64,000 nt of DNA from Verrucomicrobiia bacterium (lineage in GTDB: Bacteria; Verrucomicrobiota; Verrucomicrobiia; Limisphaerales; UBA11358): contig JARLJW010000107.1 in assembly GCA_031290985.1 (NCBI GenBank), positions 1 to 64,000 of the forward strand. Reading direction: 5' to 3'. Both the position numbers and the translations under genes were made by a program. The notes under the pieces are model-generated. The model saw only the letters and a list, made by a program, of their open reading frames with translations. It was not told the DNA's origin and made no database searches. Position 1 is the first letter of the stretch; each line of letters starts with the position of its first letter. Of this stretch, positions 19,814-27,400 are shown in pieces.

Positions 19814-20019
19814 AGGGGGGGGGATTTTAGCATATCCGGCGAGGCGAGGCTTGCAGAAAATGCAGGCGGGTTATCGATGTGAGTTTTTGGCGGCTGGTAA
19901 TTTCATGGCGCAAGAAAAGTGGGTGGCGTTCATTTCCGCAACGTGGTCGTCAAGATGCGAGTTGCTGAATGCTGGTTTTTCGTTGAATACCAAAATGCGT
20001 CGCTTATAACTTGGGAATT

Positions 20020-20295
20020 ATGATTCAGCCTCATCCTAGGGCCCGGCAAGTTCCGGTGGAGGGTGGTTCCGGCACCTACCCAACCGGTGCCATCCAGTTT
20101 TGCAACGATTGGCCCGGCCTGTTCGTGCGCGGGGACGATGCGCTGGCGCTGCTGTACGAGCTTCGCGCCGTGTTGCAGGAGTTACGGCATGTATCACCGA
20201 AGGCCCACCTTGGCTGGCGCACCACCGAAGTGATGCGAACCATTGAGAATGATGTTCTGCTTAAGGCCGACAGCAACAAATCTGGAAATGCCTAG
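20020..20295 (+). CDS. Conserved-looking hypothetical protein
   Basis: 91 residues from the ATG at 20020 (a TTG three codons upstream is possible). It reads 'GAIQFCNDWPGLFVRGDDAL' then 'ALLYELRAVLQELRHV', an alpha/beta protein of balanced composition. I do not recognise the family. Its last eight bases overlap the start of the DUF4826 gene, which indicates translational coupling and supports both as real. Confidence 0.55.
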   Translation: MIQPHPRARQVPVEGGSGTYPTGAIQFCNDWPGLFVRGDDALALLYELRAVLQELRHVSPKAHLGWRTTEVMRTIENDVLLKADSNKSGNA

Positions 20296-20725
20296 CAACG
20301 ACTACAATGATCCGAAGGTGGAGGCCCAGTGGCTTGCAAAGCAGCGTGACAGTGTGCAGCGATATTTGCAGGATGAGGGCATCAGACATCGAGGTGTCGC
20401 AACTGACCCTGCGTGGTTTCTTGCCCCTTACGTTTCCGTTTGGATGGTTGCGTCAATGCGGACACCGGATGACATCGGGTGGTGGGCCATCAGCGGGGAC
20501 TTGCCGACGGATTATTTGAGCGGCGCTGATGCGACCGATGCCCGAACCGCTTTGGCCGCTTTTGCCCGGCGCTGGCGCGAGGTCTCAGCATATATGCTGC
20601 GCGATGAGCATCATCCAACCGTGAAGATCGGGCCACCCGAAAACCGTCGGGAACTGGGCGACCTGCTTGGCCGGCGGGCGGAAATCATCCAAGAATGGGC
20701 GGATGATGATGGGATGTGGGATTGA
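20288..20725 (+). CDS. DUF4826-like protein
   Basis: 145 residues. Features are 'VEAQWLAKQRDSVQRYLQDE', 'PYVSVWMVASMRTPDDIGWW', 'AISGDLPTDYLSGADATDAR' and 'ALAAFARRWREVSAYM', which match my memory of the DUF4826 family (a small soluble protein of unknown function, often in accessory regions). Start at ATG 20288 overlaps the preceding stop. Gene pair of unknown function in an accessory zone. Confidence 0.6.
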   Translation: MPSNDYNDPKVEAQWLAKQRDSVQRYLQDEGIRHRGVATDPAWFLAPYVSVWMVASMRTPDDIGWWAISGDLPTDYLSGADATDARTALAAFARRWREVSAYMLRDEHHPTVKIGPPENRRELGDLLGRRAEIIQEWADDDGMWD

Positions 20726-20877
20726 TTCAACTTTTCATGGTTGATGAATTTTTCCCATTTATACGGGGTTGCTCATTCTTCGCATCGGCAACTGTTCACG
20801 CTCGCGGCAGGAGGGGCAGAACGGGAAAACATTCACGCCGCCGGTGTCGGAATCAAATTCGCCGATCACGCGGAGAT

Positions 20878-20994
20878 CTCTTTTGCCGGCCACCCTCCGG
20901 CGGGTGGCCGGCAAAAGAGAGAAGTTTGTTTGGCTTACCCAAGGTAGCGCCTGCGGCACAACCTTGGGCTGATGGATGGAACCTCGTTGAGGTT
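20878..20994 (+). repeat. Three-hairpin structured element
   Basis: Hairpin 1: perfect 18-base arms 20878-20895 and 20902-20919 around TCCGGC. Hairpin 2: CCCAAGGT (20938-20945) pairs with ACCTTGGG (20961-20968). Hairpin 3: AACCTC (20980-20985) pairs with GAGGTT (20989-20994). None has a T-tract typical of a terminator. It could be a non-autonomous mobile repeat or a structured RNA. Confidence 0.65.
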
Positions 20995-21253
20995 CTCTGA
21001 GGACATCCGTTTTTTCATTTTGAAAAATTGTTCAATTCCCCGGTAAATCCGGAAAAAGTGGCGTGGCTTCAAAATTCGTTTTACCCCATTTGCGAAATGG
21101 CCCTGGTGTCAGTCTAAAACCTGAACATCGGAGGAACCTCAGCGCAGATCAATCGGGCCGGCATCAGAGCCGAAGCAGTATACTCCCAATTTGGCTTTTC
21201 TCCAGTGGGCGCCAACTGCCGGACCAGCTAAAGCTTGAACTTTAACGATGTAC

Positions 21254-21272
21254 GGGGAGCAGGATGCTCCCC
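21254..21272 (+). repeat. Dispersed AGGATG hairpin (family R3), copy 2
   Basis: GGGGAGCAGGATGCTCCCC: perfect arms GGGGAGCA / TGCTCCCC around GGA. Confidence 0.6.
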
Positions 21273-21371
21273 TAACTTGCACGCTGGAAGCGCGCGCTAC
21301 GCTGGCCGGGACGACTGGGGAGGCCTGCGCCATGGCGCGGTGAGGCCATAGTCGCCTCGCGATGGTCGCTG

Positions 21372-21605
21372 TCATTTTTTCGCACCAGCCGCGACACGCC
21401 GGCGGATTTCAGCCAGCAGCTTCCGTCCCCGGGCCGGATTGCCGCGCTGCTGGCGGGCCGCAAAACGGGCCTCCGCCTGGCGCTCGGTGATGACGTGCGT
21501 GACAAAGTTGTCAAACAACCGCTGCACGCTCGTGCCGGTGGAGCGCGCCGCGCCCAGCAGCGCCTTGTGCCGTGAATCATCGCAACGATAAGGAATCGTT
21601 TTCAT
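21372..21605 (-). CDS. Putative antitoxin-like small DNA-binding protein
   Basis: 77 residues, basic, reading 'MKTIPYRCDDSRHKALLGAA' then 'STGTSVQRLFDNFVTHVI' and a tail 'GRKLLAEIRRRVAAGAKK'. The beta strand plus two helices at the N terminus resemble ribbon-helix-helix antitoxins. Its ATG overlaps the stop of the PIN-domain gene by four bases (ATGA), the coupling common in toxin-antitoxin pairs, here in toxin-first order. Because the toxin is truncated, this may be a surviving orphan antitoxin. Confidence 0.5.
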   Translation of the reverse strand: MKTIPYRCDDSRHKALLGAARSTGTSVQRLFDNFVTHVITERQAEARFAARQQRGNPARGRKLLAEIRRRVAAGAKK

Positions 21606-21871
21606 TTCAATTTTACAATTTTCAGATGCTGCGCGGGTGTCACGACGCGCGGCAGGTCAAACTTAAGCTCTCCCCGGCCAAAGTCACGGGTGTTGTGTGT
21701 GACCAGATGCTCCACGCCACCGGCGATGGCCAGTTCCAAAACGTGGTCATCGCCCGCATCGGGCAGATTGGGCCGCCAGCGAAAATAAACCGGCTGCCAA
21801 CAGGCGGCCGCACAAAAATCGTCCAACAACATTTCCCGTTCAGCCGGCTGCCGCGGGACATCCGCGAGCAA
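21602..21871 (-). pseudogene. PIN-domain toxin, 5' part lost
   Basis: The C-terminal about 60 residues are clearly PIN-like: 'YFRWRPNLPDAGDDHVLELA', 'GGVEHLVTHNTRDF' (acidic metal ligands in DAGDD and the final RDF), ending 'QHLKIVKLK'. The N-terminal strand and first catalytic Asp are missing. Upstream sequence instead matches, on the opposite strand, the start of the DUF3486-like gene (21846-21904), so the toxin gene appears cut by that insertion. The frame starts at 21871 only by chance. Probably inactive. Confidence 0.6.
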
Positions 21872-21904
21872 TTAAACCGACGACTGGACGGCGGCTGTGT
21901 CTGA
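21843..21904 (+). pseudogene. Truncated copy of the DUF3486-like gene start
   Basis: Encodes 'RLPRDIREQLNRRLDGG' and then a stop at 21902. This closely matches residues 8-24 of the intact copy starting at 22125 ('RLPREIREQVNQRLDAG'), with high nucleotide identity (compare 21844-21894 with 22139-22189). It lies in the same orientation 290 bases upstream of the intact copy and truncates the PIN gene. Confidence 0.65.
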
Positions 21905-21975
21905 AAGACCAGCCGCAGCACGTCCGAACGTTGGAACGGGTCAGTTTTCTCGAATGTCCTCAGCATGGCCACCCG

Positions 21976-22006
21976 CTGCGGCTGGGCTGCGCCACAGCCG
22001 CGCTCC
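21976..22006 (+). repeat. Dispersed repeat R2, copy 3
   Basis: CTGCGGCTGGGCTGCGCC then ACAGCCGCGCTCC; matches 17449-17479 except in the middle. Confidence 0.55.
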
Positions 22007-22074
22007 GTTGGATTCAGGCTTTCGCTACCACCGGGATTTCCGAATTTCTCCCATTTTATTATTTTGAACTATTT

Positions 22075-22118
22075 TTTCAGTTGGACAGCCTTTGTCCAAG
22101 TGACGGTGTGAAAATGGG
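22075..22118 (+). repeat. Leader repeat of the DUF3486-like unit
   Basis: Contains the palindrome TTGGACAGCCTTTGTCCAA (22081-22099) and then 'ggtgtgaaaatg'. A reverse-strand copy at about 35118-35162 shares 'gttggacagcctttgtcc' and 'gtgaaaatg' with a similar gap, without the gene. Confidence 0.6.
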
Positions 22119-22124
22119 GGGAAT

Positions 22125-23915
22125 ATGGCTACTGGAAAGATCAACCGGCTGCCGCGGGAGATCCGCGAGCAGGTGAACCAACGACTGGACGCGGGCGAGC
22201 CGGGCAAGCGGCTGGTGGCCTGGCTGAATGAACTGCCGGCGGTGCAGGCGCTGCTGGCGGCGGAGTTTGAGGGGGCGGCCGTCAATGAACAAAACCTGAC
22301 GAACTGGAAGCAGGGCGGGTTCCGGGAGTGGCGGAGGCAACAGGAGGTTGCGGCGTTTGGGGTAATAAACGCAGAGGGGGAGGAAACATTCAATGCCCAA
22401 CATTCAACGCCCAACGGCCAGGGAGACGGGAAGTTCGTCGAGCAGCAAGAGGAGGCGGAGCAGCCGATCCGCCCGACCGGGGGGCAACTGGCCGTCACGG
22501 TGGAGGAACTGGTGACGGTGGTGGCGGTGCGTTACCTGGCGACGGTTCGTGAGTGGCAGCAGTCGCCGGTGCCGGTGGAGCGGCGGTGGCGTCAGATGCG
22601 GGTGATATTGCAGGATGTGCTGAAGTTGCAACGGGGGGAACACCGGGAGCAACGGCTGGAACTGGAGCAGGAGCGGTTGGAACTGGATTGGGAGCGGTTG
22701 CAATTCGCGGAGGAGCAGGCTGAGGCAAAGCAGCAGTCGGACGTCCGGCGGGTGATGGTGGCATTTTTGGCGGCGGCGAGACAATGGCCGGAGGTGGGGG
22801 AGGCGTTGGCGACGGCGTTCCGGCTGTTGCAACAGCGGAAGGCGGAAACGAAGGAGAAGGAGGCTGAGTTGGAGCCAATCAAGGTTAATCAAGGTGAAAA
22901 GTTTTTTGAAAATGAGGTGGAGAAGAAAGGGTTGGTTAATTGCTCGCCCTCACCTGTGTCCGCTCCCCCGGGGAGAGGAGATGACCTGGCGCGGTTTTGG
23001 GTTCAAGAAAGTGGTGCCACCTCGACAACGGGGGGCTCGCGAACGGAGGGAAATGGGGCTGAATTGGGGCGGATCAAGGTTAATCAAGGTGAAATATTTT
23101 TTGAAAAGGTTGAAGATCAAGATTTGATGGAGGATCGCGGAGGGTGCCCTCGTCCCGGCCGAGGTCCGAGCCGGACTGGCAGAGCTCGGCGCTCCGGACT
23201 CGCCGGCCGGAGGCCAGCGCTCCCAGTGATGGGTGGGACGTGGACACAGGGAAATCAGAGTGAATCGGAGCCGATCAAGGTGAATCAAGGTGAGATTTTT
23301 TTCCCGGGGAGGGGAAGGACGAGAACGAGGACGAGCAATGGGCGTGGAGAATTCGCAGGGTGTTGTGCGGGCGGTGAGTTGCCGGATGAAGATTGGCACT
23401 CGCGCGTGCGAAAGCGGTGTCGCCGCTCCGCTTTGCCACCGCAGTCCATGACGCGGGTGGGCAGAACCAGGTTGCCGGTGCGTTTTAGTGGGACAAGCAT
23501 GGCAACACCTCAAAGTGCCTGGTTCGTGCCGGACGAGCCTGTATGTCGCAGCACGACAGACGCCACCAGTTATGGGTTGTGCAGCCCGAAATTATTGAGG
23601 AGGAGGAAGAGGACGAACCATTTCCCGATGACTATCGGTATGTTCCAAAGCCGGACCTGTGGTCGTTCGAAAAGCGCCATGGTGCCAGCGACGACATTTG
23701 AACTTGCCAACGCGCTTGGTCGCCCCGTGGCGTTTCATCCGCGGGGCTGGAAGCCCGGCTCTACGGCAGGCAGGATGCCCGCCGCTACAACCGCTGGTCG
23801 CCAGCCTTTTTACCGGTTGTCTCCGAGAATTGGTATCATCTCCCAGCAATTGAGATTTCCACCACCGGATTTTTCCCGGTACACTCACGACAATGCATTG
23901 GTTGTTGTCCATTGA
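22125..23915 (+). CDS. DUF3486/Mu gp27-like protein with repeat-derived C terminus
   Basis: The first about 75 residues ('GKINRLPREIREQVNQRLDA', 'GEPGKRLVAWLNELPAVQAL', 'EQNLTNWKQGGFREW') resemble DUF3486, related to phage Mu gp27, a putative small-terminase-like DNA-binding protein. A Gln/Glu coiled coil follows (about residues 165-255). From about residue 250 the frame runs through repeats: 'IKVNQGE' followed by 'KFF' or 'IFF' occurs three times (22876, 23070, 23271), and other dispersed families are embedded. The tail beyond about residue 400 looks like translated spacer, so the native end is uncertain. GGGGGG precedes the ATG. The end overlaps the next gene by 23 bases. Confidence 0.55.
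   Translation: MATGKINRLPREIREQVNQRLDAGEPGKRLVAWLNELPAVQALLAAEFEGAAVNEQNLTNWKQGGFREWRRQQEVAAFGVINAEGEETFNAQHSTPNGQGDGKFVEQQEEAEQPIRPTGGQLAVTVEELVTVVAVRYLATVREWQQSPVPVERRWRQMRVILQDVLKLQRGEHREQRLELEQERLELDWERLQFAEEQAEAKQQSDVRRVMVAFLAAARQWPEVGEALATAFRLLQQRKAETKEKEAELEPIKVNQGEKFFENEVEKKGLVNCSPSPVSAPPGRGDDLARFWVQESGATSTTGGSRTEGNGAELGRIKVNQGEIFFEKVEDQDLMEDRGGCPRPGRGPSRTGRARRSGLAGRRPALPVMGGTWTQGNQSESEPIKVNQGEIFFPGRGRTRTRTSNGRGEFAGCCAGGELPDEDWHSRVRKRCRRSALPPQSMTRVGRTRLPVRFSGTSMATPQSAWFVPDEPVCRSTTDATSYGLCSPKLLRRRKRTNHFPMTIGMFQSRTCGRSKSAMVPATTFELANALGRPVAFHPRGWKPGSTAGRMPAATTAGRQPFYRLSPRIGIISQQLRFPPPDFSRYTHDNALVVVH
22866..23310 (+). repeat. Three tandem-like units with ATCAAGGT motif (family R6)
   Basis: Units begin near 22866, 23051 and 23250, each with GAGTTGGAGCC-like bases, ATCAAGGTTAATCAAGGTGA (or ...GTGAATC...) and a T-run. 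The ATCAAGGT sites are at 22878, 23072 and 23273, spaced 194 and 201 bases. Sequence between the cores is unrelated and filled with other repeats. Confidence 0.65.
23404..23458 (+). repeat. Dispersed repeat R1, copy 1
   Basis: Core GCGAAAGCGGTGTCGCCG then CTCCGCTTTGCCACCGCAGT and CCATGACGCGG. Copies at 26158, 26245 and 28637. Confidence 0.75.
23765..23783 (+). repeat. Dispersed AGGATG hairpin (family R3), copy 3
   Basis: GGCAGGCAGGATGCCCGCC, arms GGCAGGCA / TGCCCGCC (one mismatch), preceded by CCCGGCTCTAC as in the copies at 11410 and 42783. Confidence 0.6.
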
Positions 23916-26094
23916 TCACGCGCTGTTTCATTTCATCAACAGCTCGCTCAGTAACCCGTTCTTCGACTGGGTCATGCCCATCTTGAGCGGTCATGGGGTG
24001 CCGTGGCTGCCGGTGGTCATCATCGGCGTGCCGCTTGCGCTTTATTTTGGGTCAAACCGGCTCCGCCTCTGCGCCGCCTTCATGCTGATGGTCGTGGCGC
24101 TGGGCGACCCGCTCATTGTCGGCACCATCAAAAGCGCCGTCGGCCGCGCCCGGCCCTGCGTGGCCATGGCCGACGACATTGTCCGGCTCTCGTGCGGCGG
24201 CTATCATAGTTTCCCGTCCGCCCATGCCGCGAACACGTTTGCGGTGGCCATGGTTGCGTTCCTGTTTTTCCGGCGCAGCTGGTGGTTCATGTTTCCGCTG
24301 GCGGCGGCGGTGTCGTTTTCCCGGGTATATTGCGGCGTCCATTTCCCCATTGATGTGACCGCCGGCGCGATTCTCGGCGCGGGCTATGCCATCGCCTTCG
24401 TCGTGGGTGTGCAAACCCTTTGGAATTCGGCCGGTCGAAAACTTTTTCCCGCCTGGCATGCAAGGCTGCCGGATTTGATGAATCCAAAAGCTCCAAGCAC
24501 CAACCTCCAAGCACCAACCTCCGGTGTGGAGTGGCTCAACCTCGGCTACCTCCTGATTGTTTTTGCGCTCATCGCTCGGTGGATTTACCTCCGCAGCGGC
24601 ATCCTCAATTTGACCGGCGACGAGGCGTATCAATGGATCTGGTCCAAGCATCTGGCGCTCTCGTATTACAGCAAACCGCTCGGCATCGCGCTGATCCAGT
24701 GGTTCGGCACGGCCATCGGCGGGGACACGGAATTTGGCGTGCGCTTCTGCTCGCCGCTGTTTGCCGCCATCTTGAGCCTGTTCGTCCTGCGCTTCCTCGC
24801 CCGGGAAACCAGCCCGCGCACCGCGTTCTGCATGCTGCTGGCCACGTTTGCCACACCCCTGTTCTGCGCCGGGTCGGTGCTGATGACGATTGATCCGCCG
24901 CTGGTGCTGTGCTGGATGTGGGCGGTCATCGCCGGCTGGCGCGCGGTGCAACCCGGCGGCACCACTCGCGATTGGCTGGTCGTCGGCCTGGCGGTGGGCC
25001 TCGGTTTTTTGAGCAAATATACCGCAGGGCTGGAGATCGTCTGTTTCGGAATTTTCTTTGCGCTTCACGCCCCGGCGCGCGCGCAGCTCCGCCGTCCGGG
25101 CCCGTGGCTGGCCCTCGGCGTCTTCGCGCTCTGCACGTTGCCCGTGGTGATCTGGAATGCGCAGCACGGCTGGGTGACCCTCCACCATGTCGCCGGCAAT
25201 GCGCAGATGGATAAAAAGTGGGAGCCGACGCTGAAATATTTTGGGGAGTTTCTCGGCGGTCAGGCCGGGTTGCTGAATCCGGTCTTTTTCTTCGCCGCGC
25301 TCTGGGCCGGGGTGGCCTTCTGGAAACGCCGCGCGGAAAAGCCGCTCTGGCTGTTTCTTTTCTGCCTGGGCACGCCGTTGTTTTATGGTTACTGGCTGTT
25401 CTCGCTTCATTCCCGCGTGCAGCCAAACTGGCCGGTCGCCGCCGTGCCGCCGATGTTCTGCCTGATGGCGCTTTACTGGCACGAACGGCCGCGCATCGCG
25501 AAGCATCTGTTCATCGCGGGCCTGATCGTTGGCGCGCCGATCGTCGCCCTGCTGCACAGCACCAGCCTGACGAAGCTGCTGGTGGCGCGCCTGCCGGGCG
25601 ACATCGACATCGCACATCGCAGTTACGGCTGGCGCGAGACCGCGCTGGCCATTGAGAGCGAACGCGAGAAGTTTGATACGAACAGCTTCATCATCGCCGA
25701 TGGCTACCAGAACACCGGGCTGTTCACCTTTTACTCGCCCGCCGCCCGCGCGGCCATCAACACACCCAGGCCGCTGGTTTACAGCCTTTCCTCGGACAAG
25801 CCGGGCAGCCAGTTCTTTTTCTGGGACGAATATAACTACCGCACCAACCGGCAGGGTGAAAACGCCATCTACGTCACACAGGTGGAATACTACAAGCTGG
25901 AGCATGGCTGGCTCTGGAAATGGCTGCACCACCAACCGCTCAGCTATCGCGACATCCCGCCACTTGACGCGCCGCCCGCGCGCCTGACGAATGAATTTGA
26001 GACCGTCACCAACCTCGGCCTCCGCGAGATCCAGATCAGCGATGGCCGGGTGTTTCATCGCATCCAGATTTTTGGGTGCTATCACTTGAAATGA
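23893..26094 (+). CDS. PAP2 phosphatase fused to ArnT/PMT-like glycosyltransferase
   Basis: 733 residues. Residues 1-185 are a membrane PAP2 phosphatase with all three motifs: 'KSAVGRARP' (about 79), 'FPSAHAAN' (about 108; Ala replaces the usual Gly) and 'SRVYCGVHFPID' (about 142). After a linker, residues 215-733 are a multi-pass GT-C enzyme of the ArnT/PMT type with 'LTGDEAYQWIWSKHLALSYY' and 'KPLGIALIQWFG', where the acidic loop is catalytic in the family. Both parts act on undecaprenyl-linked substrates at the outer face of the inner membrane, so the fusion may transfer a sugar and recycle the carrier (inferred). The linker contains an in-frame dispersed repeat ('NPKAPSTNLQAPTS'). Confidence 0.85.
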   Translation: MHWLLSIDHALFHFINSSLSNPFFDWVMPILSGHGVPWLPVVIIGVPLALYFGSNRLRLCAAFMLMVVALGDPLIVGTIKSAVGRARPCVAMADDIVRLSCGGYHSFPSAHAANTFAVAMVAFLFFRRSWWFMFPLAAAVSFSRVYCGVHFPIDVTAGAILGAGYAIAFVVGVQTLWNSAGRKLFPAWHARLPDLMNPKAPSTNLQAPTSGVEWLNLGYLLIVFALIARWIYLRSGILNLTGDEAYQWIWSKHLALSYYSKPLGIALIQWFGTAIGGDTEFGVRFCSPLFAAILSLFVLRFLARETSPRTAFCMLLATFATPLFCAGSVLMTIDPPLVLCWMWAVIAGWRAVQPGGTTRDWLVVGLAVGLGFLSKYTAGLEIVCFGIFFALHAPARAQLRRPGPWLALGVFALCTLPVVIWNAQHGWVTLHHVAGNAQMDKKWEPTLKYFGEFLGGQAGLLNPVFFFAALWAGVAFWKRRAEKPLWLFLFCLGTPLFYGYWLFSLHSRVQPNWPVAAVPPMFCLMALYWHERPRIAKHLFIAGLIVGAPIVALLHSTSLTKLLVARLPGDIDIAHRSYGWRETALAIESEREKFDTNSFIIADGYQNTGLFTFYSPAARAAINTPRPLVYSLSSDKPGSQFFFWDEYNYRTNRQGENAIYVTQVEYYKLEHGWLWKWLHHQPLSYRDIPPLDAPPARLTNEFETVTNLGLREIQISDGRVFHRIQIFGCYHLK

Positions 26095-26362
26095 ACCGGA
26101 GACCGGGACAGTTTCAACAACGCTGCGGTCGAAATTCCCGGAACATTTCGATTCACCCGCGACAGCTTGGAGTGTGGTGGCAAGGCGGGAGCCGCGACAC
26201 CGCTTGCGTGCGGACGGATGATGTCCTGACCGACGAAAACCCCGGTGCGTGCGAAAGCGGCGTGGCGCTGCGCTTCCCGCCGCAGTCCATGACACTGACG
26301 GGCTCGGCGATCAATTCACTTCCGCGAAGGCCGTCGGTTTTTTCCACGCGGCCGTTCAGCAA
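26095..26362. repeat. Inverted pair of R1 repeats
   Basis: Copy 2 (26158-26211) is on the minus strand and copy 3 (26245-26300) on the plus strand, separated by about 33 bases, so the pair could form a long imperfect hairpin. Both match the core at 23404 and 28637. No gene is seen in this spacer. Confidence 0.7.
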
Positions 26363-27283
26363 ATGAATTCCCCGGCTGAAACTCTTCTGCCCGTCCGTGA
26401 TTACGACCTTGCGGCCACGCTCGACTCTGGTCAGGTCTTTCGCTGGCAAGGCGAGGGTGATGCGTGGACGGGTGTCCTCGGCCGGCATTCGCTGCGCCTC
26501 ACGCAAAAGAAGGACGGCATCCATGCGCAAGCCGCCGCGCCCGTGGCGGACTGGCATTTTCTCCGCGAATTTCTCCAGTCGGACATCGACCTCGCCGCGA
26601 TCTTGAAAACTTTTCCGGAGGATGAACCGATGCGCGCCGCCGTGGGCAGTTGCCAGGGCTTGCGGCTGCTCCGGCAAGACCCGTGGGAATGCCTGGCGTC
26701 CTTCATTCTTTCCTCGACGAAACAGATTGTGCAAATCCGGCAGATCGTCGCCCTGCTTTGCGAACGGTTTGGGGAGCCGATCGGCACAATGCCGACAACG
26801 CCGCCGGCTGCAAATGGAAGTGTTCTGATTCAACACGACGGCGCGCGCGGAGCGACGCGCCCTACCACGGCTTTTGCTTTTCCGACGCCGCAGAAAATCG
26901 CGGCCGCGTCGGAGGCGGAACTGCGGGCGTGCAAGATGGGGTTTCGCGCGCCCGGCCTGCTGGGGACGGCGCGCGCGATTGCGGATGGCAAGCTCGACCT
27001 GGAATCGCTCCGTAAACTCACTTACTCAGAAGCCCGCATCGAATTGATGAAGCTGCGCGGCGTGGGCGGGAAGATTGCCGACTGCGTGCTGCTGTTCGCG
27101 TACGGTTTTGACTCCGCGTTTCCGGTGGATGTGTGGATCGAACGGGCTTTGCAGGAACTGTACTTTCCCCGCCGACGGGCCAGTGACAAGCGGCTGCGCA
27201 AATTTGCCGCCACCCATTTTGGTCCGCACGCGGGGTATGCGCAGCAGTATTTGTTTCATTATATGCGGACGAAGGTGAAATAG
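26363..27283 (+). CDS. OGG1-type 8-oxoguanine DNA glycosylase
   Basis: 306 residues. The N-terminal part has the OGG1 signature 'YDLAATLDSGQVFRW', and the helix-hairpin-helix region reads 'LMKLRGVGGKIADCVLLFAY' with the catalytic Lys of 'VGGKIADC' and the conserved Asp in 'FPVDVWIERAL'. It excises 8-oxoguanine and has AP-lyase activity in the family. The frame opens at 26249, but the start at 26363 ('MNSPAETLLPV') fits the family. Between 'GTMPTTPPAANG' and 'TPQKIAAASEAELRACK' an extra stretch (about residues 153-172) comes from a dispersed R4 repeat. Confidence 0.85.
   Translation: MNSPAETLLPVRDYDLAATLDSGQVFRWQGEGDAWTGVLGRHSLRLTQKKDGIHAQAAAPVADWHFLREFLQSDIDLAAILKTFPEDEPMRAAVGSCQGLRLLRQDPWECLASFILSSTKQIVQIRQIVALLCERFGEPIGTMPTTPPAANGSVLIQHDGARGATRPTTAFAFPTPQKIAAASEAELRACKMGFRAPGLLGTARAIADGKLDLESLRKLTYSEARIELMKLRGVGGKIADCVLLFAYGFDSAFPVDVWIERALQELYFPRRRASDKRLRKFAATHFGPHAGYAQQYLFHYMRTKVK
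26838..26867 (+). repeat. Dispersed repeat R4 inside the glycosylase gene
   Basis: Reads GACGGCGCGCGCGGAGC then GACGCGCCCTACCA. The intergenic copy at 52708-52737 differs at only a few positions. Confidence 0.65.
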
Positions 27284-27400
27284 GTTCTCACAAATAGGAC
27301 AAATAGGACGCAAGGGACGTATGGGACGCAAAGTGAAGATTTGGCGAAAAACCGTGCTGGACAGAAATTTTTCCGGCGCTAGTGTTGCCCGGTTCTCACC

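Larger units (their letters stand above)
20726..21371. other. 646-base spacer with stacked hairpins
   Basis: No intact gene. A minus-strand stretch (about 20775-20870) reads like a protein remnant with 'FCPSCRERE' but has no start or domain. Bases 20878-20994 form three successive hairpins (listed separately). Another hairpin lies at 21254-21272. The region just before the antitoxin gene (21280-21370) is repeat-like and GC-rich. Confidence 0.5.

Noticed and set aside
20759-20959. Minus-strand frame with an 'FCPSC' zinc-knuckle-like motif
   Set aside because: No start, no second Cys pair and overlap with the three-hairpin element; at most a gene remnant.
22866-23310. CRISPR-like array
   Set aside because: Only three units, spacing near 200 bases, imperfect cores and no cas genes.
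24052-26295. Long minus-strand open frame of about 747 codons
   Set aside because: It lies antisense to the PAP2-glycosyltransferase gene, is Arg/Gly/His/Gln-rich without domains, and reflects the codon bias of a GC-rich gene.
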